Assembly: GCF_023023025.1 (NCBI RefSeq)
Contig: NZ_CP095481.1
Coordinates: 2,418,001-2,482,000 of the forward strand
Length of the DNA stretch: 64,000 bases
From: Amycolatopsis sp. WQ 127309
Lineage (GTDB): Bacteria; Actinomycetota; Actinomycetes; Mycobacteriales; Pseudonocardiaceae
Direction: 5' to 3'
Within the stretch, counting starts at the first letter, position 1; each line of letters begins with the position of its first letter. A program made the position numbers and the translations under genes. The notes under the pieces are model-generated. The model was given only the letters and a program-made list of their open reading frames with translations. It was not told the DNA's origin and searched no databases. Shown piece after piece: positions 56,405-63,721 of the stretch.

Positions 56405-58039
56405 CTAAGCAGCCTGCTGAATTGCCGAAGTTTCTGGATCACTCCCCGGTGGCCCAGCGGCGGCGAGTAGCGCCCTGTCGTACTCGGCCCTCCACGTGAT
56501 CCGCTCGGCGATCGCGTGCATGACAAGGTGTGGCCGAGGCGGGACGTGCGGGTCTCCCGGTTCGACCTTGCGCCACACGAGCCGTGCGGGGTCCGGTTGT
56601 GGCTTCTCGATCCCGATCGCGGCCAACGCCTGCTGGACGAAGGCTTTCCGGTCGGCTTTGTGGTCGTCGAGGGTCTTGCCGGACCACTTCCGCGACACCA
56701 GCACCCGACGGCCGGGCAGTCCGAGCGTGGTCCGGCGGTGAGCGCGTCCCTTGCAGTGGCCGGGGGTGGTCTTGCTGCCCGCGCCCTTGGGCTGGACCCC
56801 GTACAGGAGCCAGACCGCGCAGCGAGGCGAGCACGGCGTCACCGACAGCTCGGCGTGGAGCCGGTCGTGGTGATCTCGCAGCCGCGCCGTGTCCGCCTCC
56901 ACGACCTCGCCGGTGGACTTCGTGAGGTACTTAGTCAGGTAGCCGATGTGACGCCCGGCTTCGTCCGTCCCGCCGAGGATGCCCTTCGAGTGCACCTGCC
57001 GCCCGAAGGTGACGACGTGCGCCGGGTCCTCGACCTGTTCCACGGCGTCGTCCCAGGCGGTCAGCGGCTCCCGGGTGTCCGGGTCGAGGAACATCCGGGT
57101 ATCGCCGTCCCACACGGGCAGCCGGTCGACGTAGACGACCTGGTCGTGGTTAGGCCACCAGACCTGGTGATACGTCGCCTCGGTGACCTGCCGGATTACG
57201 TCATGCGGGATCGCCCCGCGGATCGCCGCGTGCAGGTGCGGCGCCGTCCGCTTCTGCGGCTCCACCGTGGCGAAGTACTGCGCATCCCAGCCCACGACCC
57301 GGCGCAGGTTCTGCCACCACCGGTCCACCAGCGCCGAGAAGTGCACCGCGTCCCGAGCAGCCCGCCGGTAGTCATACCGAGACGGGTCGACCGGGGCACC
57401 ATCCCGGACAGGGCCATAGGAGTCACAGGTCAGCGTGACGAACATCGACGGCCGGAACTTCCCCGCGTACTCCCGGCCCACGGTGGTCTTCGCGACCTTC
57501 TGCCGAGGCAGGTTCGGCGCGTCCTGCCGACGACGGGTCGAGCGCTTCACAGCCCGTTTGGTCGGGACGTCGAGGGCGGGCAGGCGACCCCGCATCCCGA
57601 GTTGCCGAAGTTCCGCGTCGACCCCGGTGATCTCCTCTCGCAGCTCTTCGGCTTCGGCCTGGTCGTGCTCGACCACCTCCCGATACGCCGCCACCAGGTC
57701 CGCCCGGTAGGTCAACAGCTCCTTGTGGTCCTCCGAAGGCGGCTCAGCGGCGAGGACGGGCTCCTCGGTCATGTGCCAGCCTTCGCGGCACTGGGCCTGT
57801 CGAAGGGCCTTCGCCTTCCGCGCACACGGCAGGCACACCGACTCCACAGTGGACCCGCACGGCACGGGGACGTAGCGAAGCTCGCCGGTCTCCGTGTCAC
57901 CGACCTCCATCGTGAACGAGCGGACGCAGACGCCGTGCTTCTCCGCCGTCGCCCGGATCACGTCGGCCGCCAGCGGTGTCCGCATCCGTTCGGCCCGCGT
58001 ACCAGTCGTGGCCGGCTGGCTCTGTTCCTGATCAGTCAT
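56405..58039 (-). CDS. Replication initiator, RepSA/HUH type
   Basis: The 544-residue protein has the signs of a rolling-circle initiator: FVTLTCDSYG (motif 1), TAPHLHAAIRG with the HxH metal motif (about 266), and HIGYLTKYLTK with the candidate nicking Tyr (about 363). Cys pairs near the N-terminus (CLPCARKAKA) and C-terminus (CSPRC) may bind zinc. This resembles RepSA of pSAM2-like AICEs. The ATG overlaps the stop of the preceding gene. It lets the excised circle replicate before transfer. Confidence 0.87.
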   Translation of the reverse strand: MTDQEQSQPATTGTRAERMRTPLAADVIRATAEKHGVCVRSFTMEVGDTETGELRYVPVPCGSTVESVCLPCARKAKALRQAQCREGWHMTEEPVLAAEPPSEDHKELLTYRADLVAAYREVVEHDQAEAEELREEITGVDAELRQLGMRGRLPALDVPTKRAVKRSTRRRQDAPNLPRQKVAKTTVGREYAGKFRPSMFVTLTCDSYGPVRDGAPVDPSRYDYRRAARDAVHFSALVDRWWQNLRRVVGWDAQYFATVEPQKRTAPHLHAAIRGAIPHDVIRQVTEATYHQVWWPNHDQVVYVDRLPVWDGDTRMFLDPDTREPLTAWDDAVEQVEDPAHVVTFGRQVHSKGILGGTDEAGRHIGYLTKYLTKSTGEVVEADTARLRDHHDRLHAELSVTPCSPRCAVWLLYGVQPKGAGSKTTPGHCKGRAHRRTTLGLPGRRVLVSRKWSGKTLDDHKADRKAFVQQALAAIGIEKPQPDPARLVWRKVEPGDPHVPPRPHLVMHAIAERITWRAEYDRALLAAAGPPGSDPETSAIQQAA

Positions 58040-58428
58040 CAGGCGGCCACCTCCCCGGAGCGGGTCCATTGCCGGAGCACGAACACGGGCATGTCCTGCC
58101 GCTCACCGGCGGGCAGGTCCGGGAACACGTTGTTGGAAAAGTCGACCGCGCCATAGACGTAGACCGAGACACCGCACGGCATCCGACCGTTGACGATCAG
58201 GTGCACCGACGACCCGGGACGAGTCCGCCAGATCTCAGCGGACACCCCGTCGAGCGTCCCGGCCCAGGTCACTAGCGCCGAGGCCACCTGCGGCACCTGA
58301 CGGGCAACGTCGAGTTGCACTGTGACCGGACGCGAGTCGGACGTCACCAGCACGGACGCCACCGGTCCGAACGCGTGCATGTCCAAGTGGTCACGGATGG
58401 CATCGAGGAAGACCATGGTCGTGTTCAC
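58039..58428 (-). CDS. Conserved AICE protein of unknown function
   Basis: The 129-residue protein lies between the TraB-like gene (GTGA overlap) and repSA (TGATG overlap), so it is translated as part of the replication-transfer block. Visible segments include VFLDAIRDHLDMHAFGPVAS, VTVQLDVARQVPQVASALVT and SSVHLIVNGRMPCGVSVYVY. The pattern suggests a small alpha/beta domain, but I recognise no family. Confidence 0.7.
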   Translation of the reverse strand: MNTTMVFLDAIRDHLDMHAFGPVASVLVTSDSRPVTVQLDVARQVPQVASALVTWAGTLDGVSAEIWRTRPGSSVHLIVNGRMPCGVSVYVYGAVDFSNNVFPDLPAGERQDMPVFVLRQWTRSGEVAA

Positions 58429-59972
58429 GCGGCCACCCCCTCGCCGCCAAAGCTGGGCCGAGCTACGCCGCCGTTGGTGACGTACTGCTCCAGCGCCTTG
58501 ACCGTCTCGTCCGAGACCCATCCGGCGCGGATACGCAGGGGTTCGCGGATGCCTTCGCCCCACACGAACCCGACTCCGGCTTCGGATTCGCCGATCCGGT
58601 TGGCCCACGCACCCCGCTCGTAAGCGCCGTCGCCAAGGACCATGCCGACGTGCGTCTTAGACGTCACACGCAGGCACACCCGGCGGGTGAACAGCTCCCG
58701 GACCGGGACGGTGTCCTTGGTGGGCTCTTGCACATAGCCGCGCAGGGAGATGTTCAATGCCCGGCCTTGGGTGTTCAGCAACGCCACCCGTTCGACGATC
58801 TGTTCGCGGGTTTTGCGGTCGGTGTACTTGGTCAGCGCGCCGATCTCGTCGAACTCCAGCAGCTCCAGCGGGTAGTCCGTGGACAGTGGGATGGTGCGGA
58901 CGCGGCCGGCGAACTCCCGCTTACGCGATTCCATCTCCTCGACCAGGCCGTCGAGCACCTCGAGCGCGTCCTTCCCGGACACCGCGTACCGAGAGAAGAT
59001 CCCACGCCCGTAGGCCAGCTCCATCCCCTTGGGATCGATCCCCGACATGCGCACCAGGCCCGACCGGATCGCGGGGGCCGCCGCGACGAGCGGGCACCAC
59101 ATCACGGAGTTCTTTCCCGCGCCCGACGCGCCAGCGGTGAGGCAGTGCGCGCCCGAGCCGAGCAGCGGCACCCGCCAGTCATGCCCGTACTCCGTCCGAC
59201 CGGCCCAGACCTTGCGGAGGTCCACCGCGGATTGCCCCTCGGGAAGCGCGGGGGAGTGCACGAGTGCGGCCAGTTGGTCTCGGCGTTGGAAGTCGATGGA
59301 GACCACGTTCGGCTTCAGCTCCCGTACCTGGCAGCGTGCGACGTTTCGGGCCGAGGCGAGAGCGCGAGCGGCGTCGTCGAAGTCCTCCGGCTTCTGGCCG
59401 GGCACGAGCTGCACCCGCACCTCATCCCACGACGGCCCGGAGCGAACACCGAGAACCTTGGGGACCTGAACCCCGGACTGCCGAGCCGTCGCCCGAGACG
59501 CCTTCCGCCGCCCGACCAGGTTCACGGTCACCTCGACCGGCAGCGCGGCATCGCGGACGCTGAGGCCGCAGGCGTGCAGCCATCCCGGCAGCTTGAGGTG
59601 ATAGACCGCCCACCGGAGCCACCAGGACCGCAGAGGCCGGCCGCACCACTGGTCGAACGAGGTGACATCGAGCAGCCGCCACACCCCGAGGATCAGCGCC
59701 AGGCCGACGAGGTTGACCACGAGCCAGATCCAGCCGACCCAGACGCACCACAGGTAGACCACGATCACGGTCAACGAGGTGCGCCAGTGGATGACGACCT
59801 GGGAGAACAGCCAGAACACGACCTTGCACGCCCACCACAGGCCGACGAACACGACCACCGTCGCGGTCAGCAGCTCAGCCATCGACGCCAAGGCTCGCCC
59901 GATCTTCGCCAGGACCCATACGCCGAGGCCGAGGCCGGCCAGGGCGATCACGAACATTCCGGGTGAGGTCAT
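58425..59972 (-). CDS. TraB-like FtsK/SpoIIIE DNA translocase
   Basis: The 515-residue protein has an N-terminal membrane region of about four helices (LLTATVVVFVGLWWACKVVF, LTVIVVYLWCVWVGWIWLVV), a linker and an FtsK-type motor. Walker A reads TAGASGAGKNSVMW (about 280), with Asn where Ser or Thr is usual, and Walker B reads LLEFDEIGAL (about 370). Actinomycete TraB proteins transfer double-stranded DNA between hyphae. The ATG overlaps the stop of the small upstream gene. Confidence 0.87.
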   Translation of the reverse strand: MTSPGMFVIALAGLGLGVWVLAKIGRALASMAELLTATVVVFVGLWWACKVVFWLFSQVVIHWRTSLTVIVVYLWCVWVGWIWLVVNLVGLALILGVWRLLDVTSFDQWCGRPLRSWWLRWAVYHLKLPGWLHACGLSVRDAALPVEVTVNLVGRRKASRATARQSGVQVPKVLGVRSGPSWDEVRVQLVPGQKPEDFDDAARALASARNVARCQVRELKPNVVSIDFQRRDQLAALVHSPALPEGQSAVDLRKVWAGRTEYGHDWRVPLLGSGAHCLTAGASGAGKNSVMWCPLVAAAPAIRSGLVRMSGIDPKGMELAYGRGIFSRYAVSGKDALEVLDGLVEEMESRKREFAGRVRTIPLSTDYPLELLEFDEIGALTKYTDRKTREQIVERVALLNTQGRALNISLRGYVQEPTKDTVPVRELFTRRVCLRVTSKTHVGMVLGDGAYERGAWANRIGESEAGVGFVWGEGIREPLRIRAGWVSDETVKALEQYVTNGGVARPSFGGEGVAA

Positions 59973-60139
59973 CGCCGACCACCGCCCAGCACCGCCGAGA
60001 GATCCAGCGGCAACGCCCCCAAGCAAGGGGCGCACTTGGTTTCGCCGGGCAGCAGCCGAGCGAACCGCTTGCATTCCGAGCATCGCGAGCGGGTGACCCC
60101 CACTGGCGTTGGTTGCTTGTCATCGTCTAGCGTCTGCAT
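59969..60139 (-). CDS. Small zinc-ribbon protein upstream of TraB
   Basis: The 56-residue product has two CxxC knuckles, CSEC and CAPC, 16 residues apart. It starts at the ATG at 60139 with GAGG 8 bases upstream. Its stop overlaps the TraB-like start (ATGA), which strongly supports it as a real gene. It may bind nucleic acid or the transfer complex; function is unknown. Confidence 0.75.
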   Translation of the reverse strand: MQTLDDDKQPTPVGVTRSRCSECKRFARLLPGETKCAPCLGALPLDLSAVLGGGRR

Positions 60140-60142
60140 GGT

Positions 60143-60259
60143 TCACACCTCGCGGTTGTGGACAGCGCAGGAGCGGCATGGTTGGTAGCCGAGTTTCCGC
60201 TTCTGCGCCTTACGGTTCCGCGCCACCGGAAGAGGACGCGTTTCAGCACCGCACGTCAT
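60143..60259 (-). CDS. Very small Cys-containing protein
   Basis: The 38-residue product (MTCGAETRPLPVARNRKAQK, then a basic stretch and PCRSCAVHNREV) has one CxxC pair and an early Cys that could complete a zinc site with a His. It ends 3 bases before the next gene starts. Size and position suit a mobile-element ORF, but coding is not proven. Confidence 0.5.
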   Translation of the reverse strand: MTCGAETRPLPVARNRKAQKRKLGYQPCRSCAVHNREV

Positions 60260-60293
60260 AGCGCACGGTTTTGCTACAGTGAATGACTTATTG

Positions 60294-60305
60294 TGTGTCT
60301 ACACA
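60294..60305. promoter_or_regulatory. Palindrome TGTGT-CT-ACACA in the AICE
   Basis: This imperfect palindrome lies in an AT-richer 50-base gap between two minus-strand small genes. It is a possible operator or promoter for the genes from 60259 down to int. Confidence 0.35.
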
Positions 60306-60308
60306 GGA

Positions 60309-60560
60309 CTACTCGGGCTTGGACTTCGCAGCCTGGATCGCCGCCGACACCTCCGCCGCTTTGCGTCGTTCAAAGTCTGCCCAATACAGCGCCTCGTGGT
60401 GATGCCCCCGGTCGACGTCGGCGACCGTCTCGTACATCCGCGCGTTGGCCTGCCGAAAGGCCAGCCACGCCGACGGATTCGCCTTGGGCGCGGGCCGGAG
60501 ATCCATCGCGATCTCGTGCGCGTCCCCGAGGGTGCGCGGCTCCTTACGCTTGTTCATCAC
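60309..60560 (-). CDS. Small AICE protein resembling the AMED_5909 family
   Basis: The 83-residue protein has DAHEIAMDLRPAPKANPSAW, FRQANARMYETVADVDRGHH and HHEALYWADFERRKAAEVSA. I associate this pattern, from memory, with the AMED_5909 family of small proteins on Amycolatopsis elements. It is helical and charged. Its start overlaps the end of the next small gene by 17 bases. Function is unknown. Confidence 0.65.
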   Translation of the reverse strand: MMNKRKEPRTLGDAHEIAMDLRPAPKANPSAWLAFRQANARMYETVADVDRGHHHEALYWADFERRKAAEVSAAIQAAKSKPE

Positions 60561-60816
60561 GCACCCGCCGGGCCGTCATGCGGGTTTCGAGGAGCGCCGC
60601 CAGGTCCTCCGCGCCGTCGCGGAGCTGGCGAAGGAACGTCACGCACGCTGGCCACATCGCCGGGTCGTCCGGAGGCCGGAGCATCACCACGCACGGCGCC
60701 CCTTCGAGCACCAGCATCGGTGGGTGCGTCGGCTCCGAACCAGTCTCCTCGACCGTGAGTTCCGCCTGCGGTCCGACGACCCACGTCACGCCGAACCCGT
60801 CCCATCCGGTCGACAT
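60544..60816 (-). CDS. Small hypothetical AICE protein
   Basis: The 90-residue product starts at an ATG with GAGG 7 bases upstream and contains TVEETGSEPTHPPMLVLEGA and FLRQLRDGAEDLAALLETRM, probably a small strand-helix domain. It overlaps the long frame described at 60557-61060, and its codon bias is better than the shared part of that frame. No family is recognised. Confidence 0.6.
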   Translation of the reverse strand: MSTGWDGFGVTWVVGPQAELTVEETGSEPTHPPMLVLEGAPCVVMLRPPDDPAMWPACVTFLRQLRDGAEDLAALLETRMTARRVRDEQA

Positions 60817-61060
60817 GCCCTACCTCATCTCGAATGCCGTACCCGTCGACGCGGGTGTCCCACTTGTCGGCCTGGATCTCGAACGCCTGCGCCGCGGAAA
60901 TGACCGCCGCGTGCGCCCACGCAGGAAGCTCGAACTCGGCCGCAAGGTGACGCCACGCTGCAGCGACCGCCCGCGACACCGACGACAACTCGGCATCCGA
61001 CGCGGTCGGATATCGGGCGTAGGCCAGTTCCCACGCCCGCACCAGCTCCCACCGAGTCAT
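60557..61060 (-). CDS. Hypothetical helical AICE protein with a doubtful C-terminus
   Basis: The frame from the ATG at 61060 encodes 167 residues. The first 80 are convincing: MTRWELVRAWELAYARYPTA, SVSRAVAAAWRHLAAEFELP and AWAHAAVISAAQAFEIQADK. After about residue 85 the frame runs over the 90-residue gene on the same strand and turns into low-complexity Gly/Arg sequence. Either the true gene ends earlier through a frame change near 60820, or the tail is dispensable. It is related to the next gene (61057-61353). Confidence 0.5.
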   Translation of the reverse strand: MTRWELVRAWELAYARYPTASDAELSSVSRAVAAAWRHLAAEFELPAWAHAAVISAAQAFEIQADKWDTRVDGYGIRDEVGHVDRMGRVRRDVGRRTAGGTHGRGDWFGADAPTDAGARRGAVRGDAPASGRPGDVASVRDVPSPAPRRRGGPGGAPRNPHDGPAGA

Positions 61061-61353
61061 GGCATCTCCCCTGGTCGATGGTCCGAATCGGCGCGGCCGA
61101 ACTCCAGGTGCGCCCGCCTCATGAACTCCTCGGCAGCCACCGCCGACGCATGACGCGCCCAGAGCGGTGCAGCCAGATCGGCGGACAAGGCACGCCAGGC
61201 GACCGCCACGGCGTGGTAGGCGAGGGCAAGACGCCGCACTGCTGCCAGATCGCCCGAAGTCGACCTCATCGCGGCGAACAGCGCGGACGTCTGCTCCGCG
61301 TATGCCTCGTTCCACCGAGCGACCGCCTCACGCGACGGCCGCCCCGCCATCAC
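61057..61353 (-). CDS. Hypothetical helical AICE protein, paralogue of its neighbour
   Basis: The 98-residue protein contains YHAVAVAWRALSADLAAPLW and ARHASAVAAEEFMRRAHLEF, which align with AVAAAWRHLAAEFELPAWAH and ISAAQAFEIQADK of the neighbour. The two genes overlap by 4 bases and look like a tandem duplication. It is probably all-helical. Its start overlaps the pra stop. Function is unknown. Confidence 0.65.
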   Translation of the reverse strand: MMAGRPSREAVARWNEAYAEQTSALFAAMRSTSGDLAAVRRLALAYHAVAVAWRALSADLAAPLWARHASAVAAEEFMRRAHLEFGRADSDHRPGEMP

Positions 61354-61823
61354 GCTGCCTTCTGCTGACTGCCCGAGCCCTCACCGGCCGGCGTCTTCGC
61401 GGCAGCCTGCTTCGAGCCAGCACCCCGCCCCGGCTCACGCATACCGGTAGCCCGCAGCACCCAGCCCTGGTACTTGAACTTCTCGCCCATAACCCGAGCC
61501 TCGACCATCAGGCCCTCGAACACGACCGGCCGGAAGTCGAACCCCTGCATCGCCGCCGGAGGCGGAACCGGCTGGACCCGGTCGAGCAGCGTTACAGTGG
61601 CTGACTTGTCGCGGTCCTTCTCCGCCGACGGGTCGGTCACCGTGACCTTCCACTGCGGCAAGCCGGTCTGCTCGTCGATCTTCTGCTTGGGCAGCTTGCC
61701 CCGCGCCTTGTCTTCGTTGGAGACGTACTCCATGTCCGGTGTGACCGGACCGACGATCGCCGCTCCGGCCGGGAACACGACGTCGTGCTCGATCTCAAAG
61801 CGTGTTCCGCGCGCTACTGCCAT
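61350..61823 (-). CDS. pra: Pra-like activator of AICE replication, integration and excision
   Basis: The 157-residue protein has RFEIEHDVVFPAGAAIVGPV, DEQTGLPQWKVTVTDPSAEK and GFDFRPVVFEGLMVEARVMG, the pattern I know from the Pra family of pMEA-type elements. A disordered Gly/Ser/Ala tail follows. In pSAM2 Pra switches on replication, excision and transfer and is repressed by the GntR-type KorSA. Here a GntR gene is divergent and a palindrome covers the pra promoter. The ATG has GGAGGA upstream. Confidence 0.85.
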   Translation of the reverse strand: MAVARGTRFEIEHDVVFPAGAAIVGPVTPDMEYVSNEDKARGKLPKQKIDEQTGLPQWKVTVTDPSAEKDRDKSATVTLLDRVQPVPPPAAMQGFDFRPVVFEGLMVEARVMGEKFKYQGWVLRATGMREPGRGAGSKQAAAKTPAGEGSGSQQKAA

Positions 61824-61881
61824 GTCGGTTCCTCCTGGTCAGGCGCCTCACTCGGCGCTGCCGTGCTTGGCTGACTTGATC

Positions 61882-61910
61882 AGGTTAGCTAGGTTGACTA
61901 GCCAAGTCAA
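61882..61910 (-). promoter_or_regulatory. pra promoter with an overlapping operator
   Basis: On the minus strand the -35 TTGACT (61905-61910) and the -10 TAACCT (61882-61887) are 17 bases apart. The palindrome TTGACT-5-AGTCAA (61894-61910) covers the -35 box and part of the spacer. A repressor bound there should silence pra. Confidence 0.7.
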
Positions 61911-61942
61911 GCAAGTCGGAAGCAGCCTAGGCCGCCAGGTCG

Positions 61943-61972
61943 CCTAGACAAGCTCGGGTCGAGTCCTAGACA
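61943..61972. promoter_or_regulatory. Direct repeat CCTAGACA upstream of the GntR gene
   Basis: CCTAGACA occurs at 61943-61950 and 61965-61972, 22 bases apart or two helical turns, in the shared pra/GntR control region. It may be a second regulator site. Confidence 0.45.
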
Positions 61973-62022
61973 CTGACTTTTGACAACCAGCACGGCCAGC
62001 TGTCACAGACGAAGGAGACACC

Positions 62023-62865
62023 ATGGCACTGGACCCGGACGATCCGCGGCCGCCGTACGTGCAGGTGGCGAATGCTCTGCGAGCGGCAATCCTGACGCGG
62101 AAGTTCACGCCAGGCGACAAGCTGCCGTCCCGAAACGAACTGGCGAAGACGTACAACGTTGCGCCGATGACCGTGCAGAATGCCATCCGCGAACTTCGCG
62201 ACGAGGGCCTAATCGTCTCCCGCCAGGGCAGCGGGGTCTTCGTTCGAGAGCGCACGGAACGCCCTGTCGGACTTCGACCGCACATCGAACGCGCCTTCGA
62301 GGCGGAAGATGTCACGATCGACTTCGCCGGCTTTTCCGGCGAGACCCTTCACGGCGTACTCACCGAGCCGCTAGACAAGATTCGGATTGGCCGGCTACGA
62401 CCGGGGTCGATCACCGTCCGCTTGCTCGTCCCGGACCCGTCGCAACCATGGTCTCTCCCGGTCACGGTAGACGAGCACGCCGACAGCCCGCTCTTCCGCA
62501 AGCGAGCCGAAGAGATCATGCGGCGTCACACCCTAGCCATCGTCGACTCGGTGACCGAACTAGCCGAGATGGGCCTGGTCAACAAGGCCACTGCCCAGAT
62601 TCGCGTGCACCCAGCACCGCCGATGTTCAAGCTCTACCTGATCAACAACGAAGAGACATTCTTCGGCTTCTACCCGGTCCGCGAGCACGTCATCAACTTT
62701 GACGGCGAGACCCAGGCGATGTACGACCTCATGGGCAAGGACGCAATCCTCTTCCACCACTCGATCAACGACGACGACACGTCGACCGGCTCGCAGTACG
62801 TCGACCAGGCGAAGACCTGGTTCGACAGCCTCTGGAACAGCGTCGCCACGGACTACCAGCGGTGA
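62023..62865 (+). CDS. GntR family repressor of the AICE (KorSA-like)
   Basis: The 280-residue protein has an N-terminal GntR winged helix (PPYVQVANALRAAILTRKFT, SRNELAKTYNVAPMTVQNAI, RDEGLIVSRQGSGVFVRERT) and a larger C-terminal domain unlike common UTRA or FadR domains. It is divergent from pra, as KorSA is in pSAM2. It probably keeps the element integrated. The ATG has AAGGAG 6 bases upstream. Confidence 0.85.
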   Translation: MALDPDDPRPPYVQVANALRAAILTRKFTPGDKLPSRNELAKTYNVAPMTVQNAIRELRDEGLIVSRQGSGVFVRERTERPVGLRPHIERAFEAEDVTIDFAGFSGETLHGVLTEPLDKIRIGRLRPGSITVRLLVPDPSQPWSLPVTVDEHADSPLFRKRAEEIMRRHTLAIVDSVTELAEMGLVNKATAQIRVHPAPPMFKLYLINNEETFFGFYPVREHVINFDGETQAMYDLMGKDAILFHHSINDDDTSTGSQYVDQAKTWFDSLWNSVATDYQR

Positions 62866-63533
62866 AAGCCGCGGAGGTGCTCGCCCGTGCACGCGCCCTG
62901 CTCCTCGACTTCGACGGCCCTGTTTGCTCCGTCTTTGCCGGCATCCCCGCGTCCACGGTCGCCAGCCAGCTCCGTGACGTACTTACCGATGGCGGACACG
63001 CGGACCTACCCGAAGCCATCGCGACCAGCGCCGACCCGTTTGACGTTTTCCGGTACGCTGCCATGATTGGCCAAGACGAAGCCCGTTACGTGGAAGCCGC
63101 CTTCGCCGCCCACGAAGTCGAGGCAATCTCCAGCGCAACTCCCGCAAGCGGCGCGCACGAACTCATCGAGGCGTGGCACCGATCCGGTCGGCCACTAGCC
63201 ATCGTCAGCAACAACGGCACGCCAGCTGTCAGCGCTTATCTAGACCTCTACAATCTCCGCGCGTCGATCGACTTCATATCCGCGCGGACCAGCTCGAACG
63301 CTGCGCTGCTCAAGCCGAGCCCCCACCTCTTGCACCAGGCTGTCAGTGCACTCGATGTCACCGCAGGCGAATCCGTGTTTCTTGGCGACTCGACGACCGA
63401 CATCGAAGCCGCCCATGCTGCGGGCGTCCTCTCGATCGGTTACGCGAACAAGCCGGGTAAGAACTACAAGCTCACTGAAGCCGGGGCCAACGCAATCACC
63501 GACACCATTACCGGCCTGGCAACCGTCACATAA
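62862..63533 (+). CDS. HAD-family hydrolase coupled to the GntR regulator
   Basis: The 223-residue protein has HAD motif I LLLDFDGPVCSVF, motif II IVSNNGTPA, a Lys in LLKPSPHLL and motif IV VFLGDSTTDIEAAHAAG. It is a Mg-dependent phosphatase of the phosphoglycolate type. Its GTG overlaps the GntR stop codon (GTGA), so the two are co-translated. It may produce or remove the signal sensed by the regulator; the substrate is unknown. Confidence 0.87.
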   Translation: MKAAEVLARARALLLDFDGPVCSVFAGIPASTVASQLRDVLTDGGHADLPEAIATSADPFDVFRYAAMIGQDEARYVEAAFAAHEVEAISSATPASGAHELIEAWHRSGRPLAIVSNNGTPAVSAYLDLYNLRASIDFISARTSSNAALLKPSPHLLHQAVSALDVTAGESVFLGDSTTDIEAAHAAGVLSIGYANKPGKNYKLTEAGANAITDTITGLATVT

Positions 63534-63721
63534 GAGTGCCACCGGACTCACCCGTTCTACTCAAGCCCGCTGACCCAACCGCGCACGCTGCCGCCTCACC
63601 GCCGTCTAACCCGAACCCCTGCCAACATTTTTCGGCAGAACCCCACCTAGTCATACGTGCACGCTTCGCGTTCGGTTAACAACCTCTCGCCAGCTCATTC
63701 TCAGAGATACATGAGCGGATT
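63534..63721. other. Spacer after the HAD gene
   Basis: About 190 bases without a supported gene. GC content starts to fall here. I found no second copy of the tRNA-Gly 3' end, so no attachment site is marked. Confidence 0.4.
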
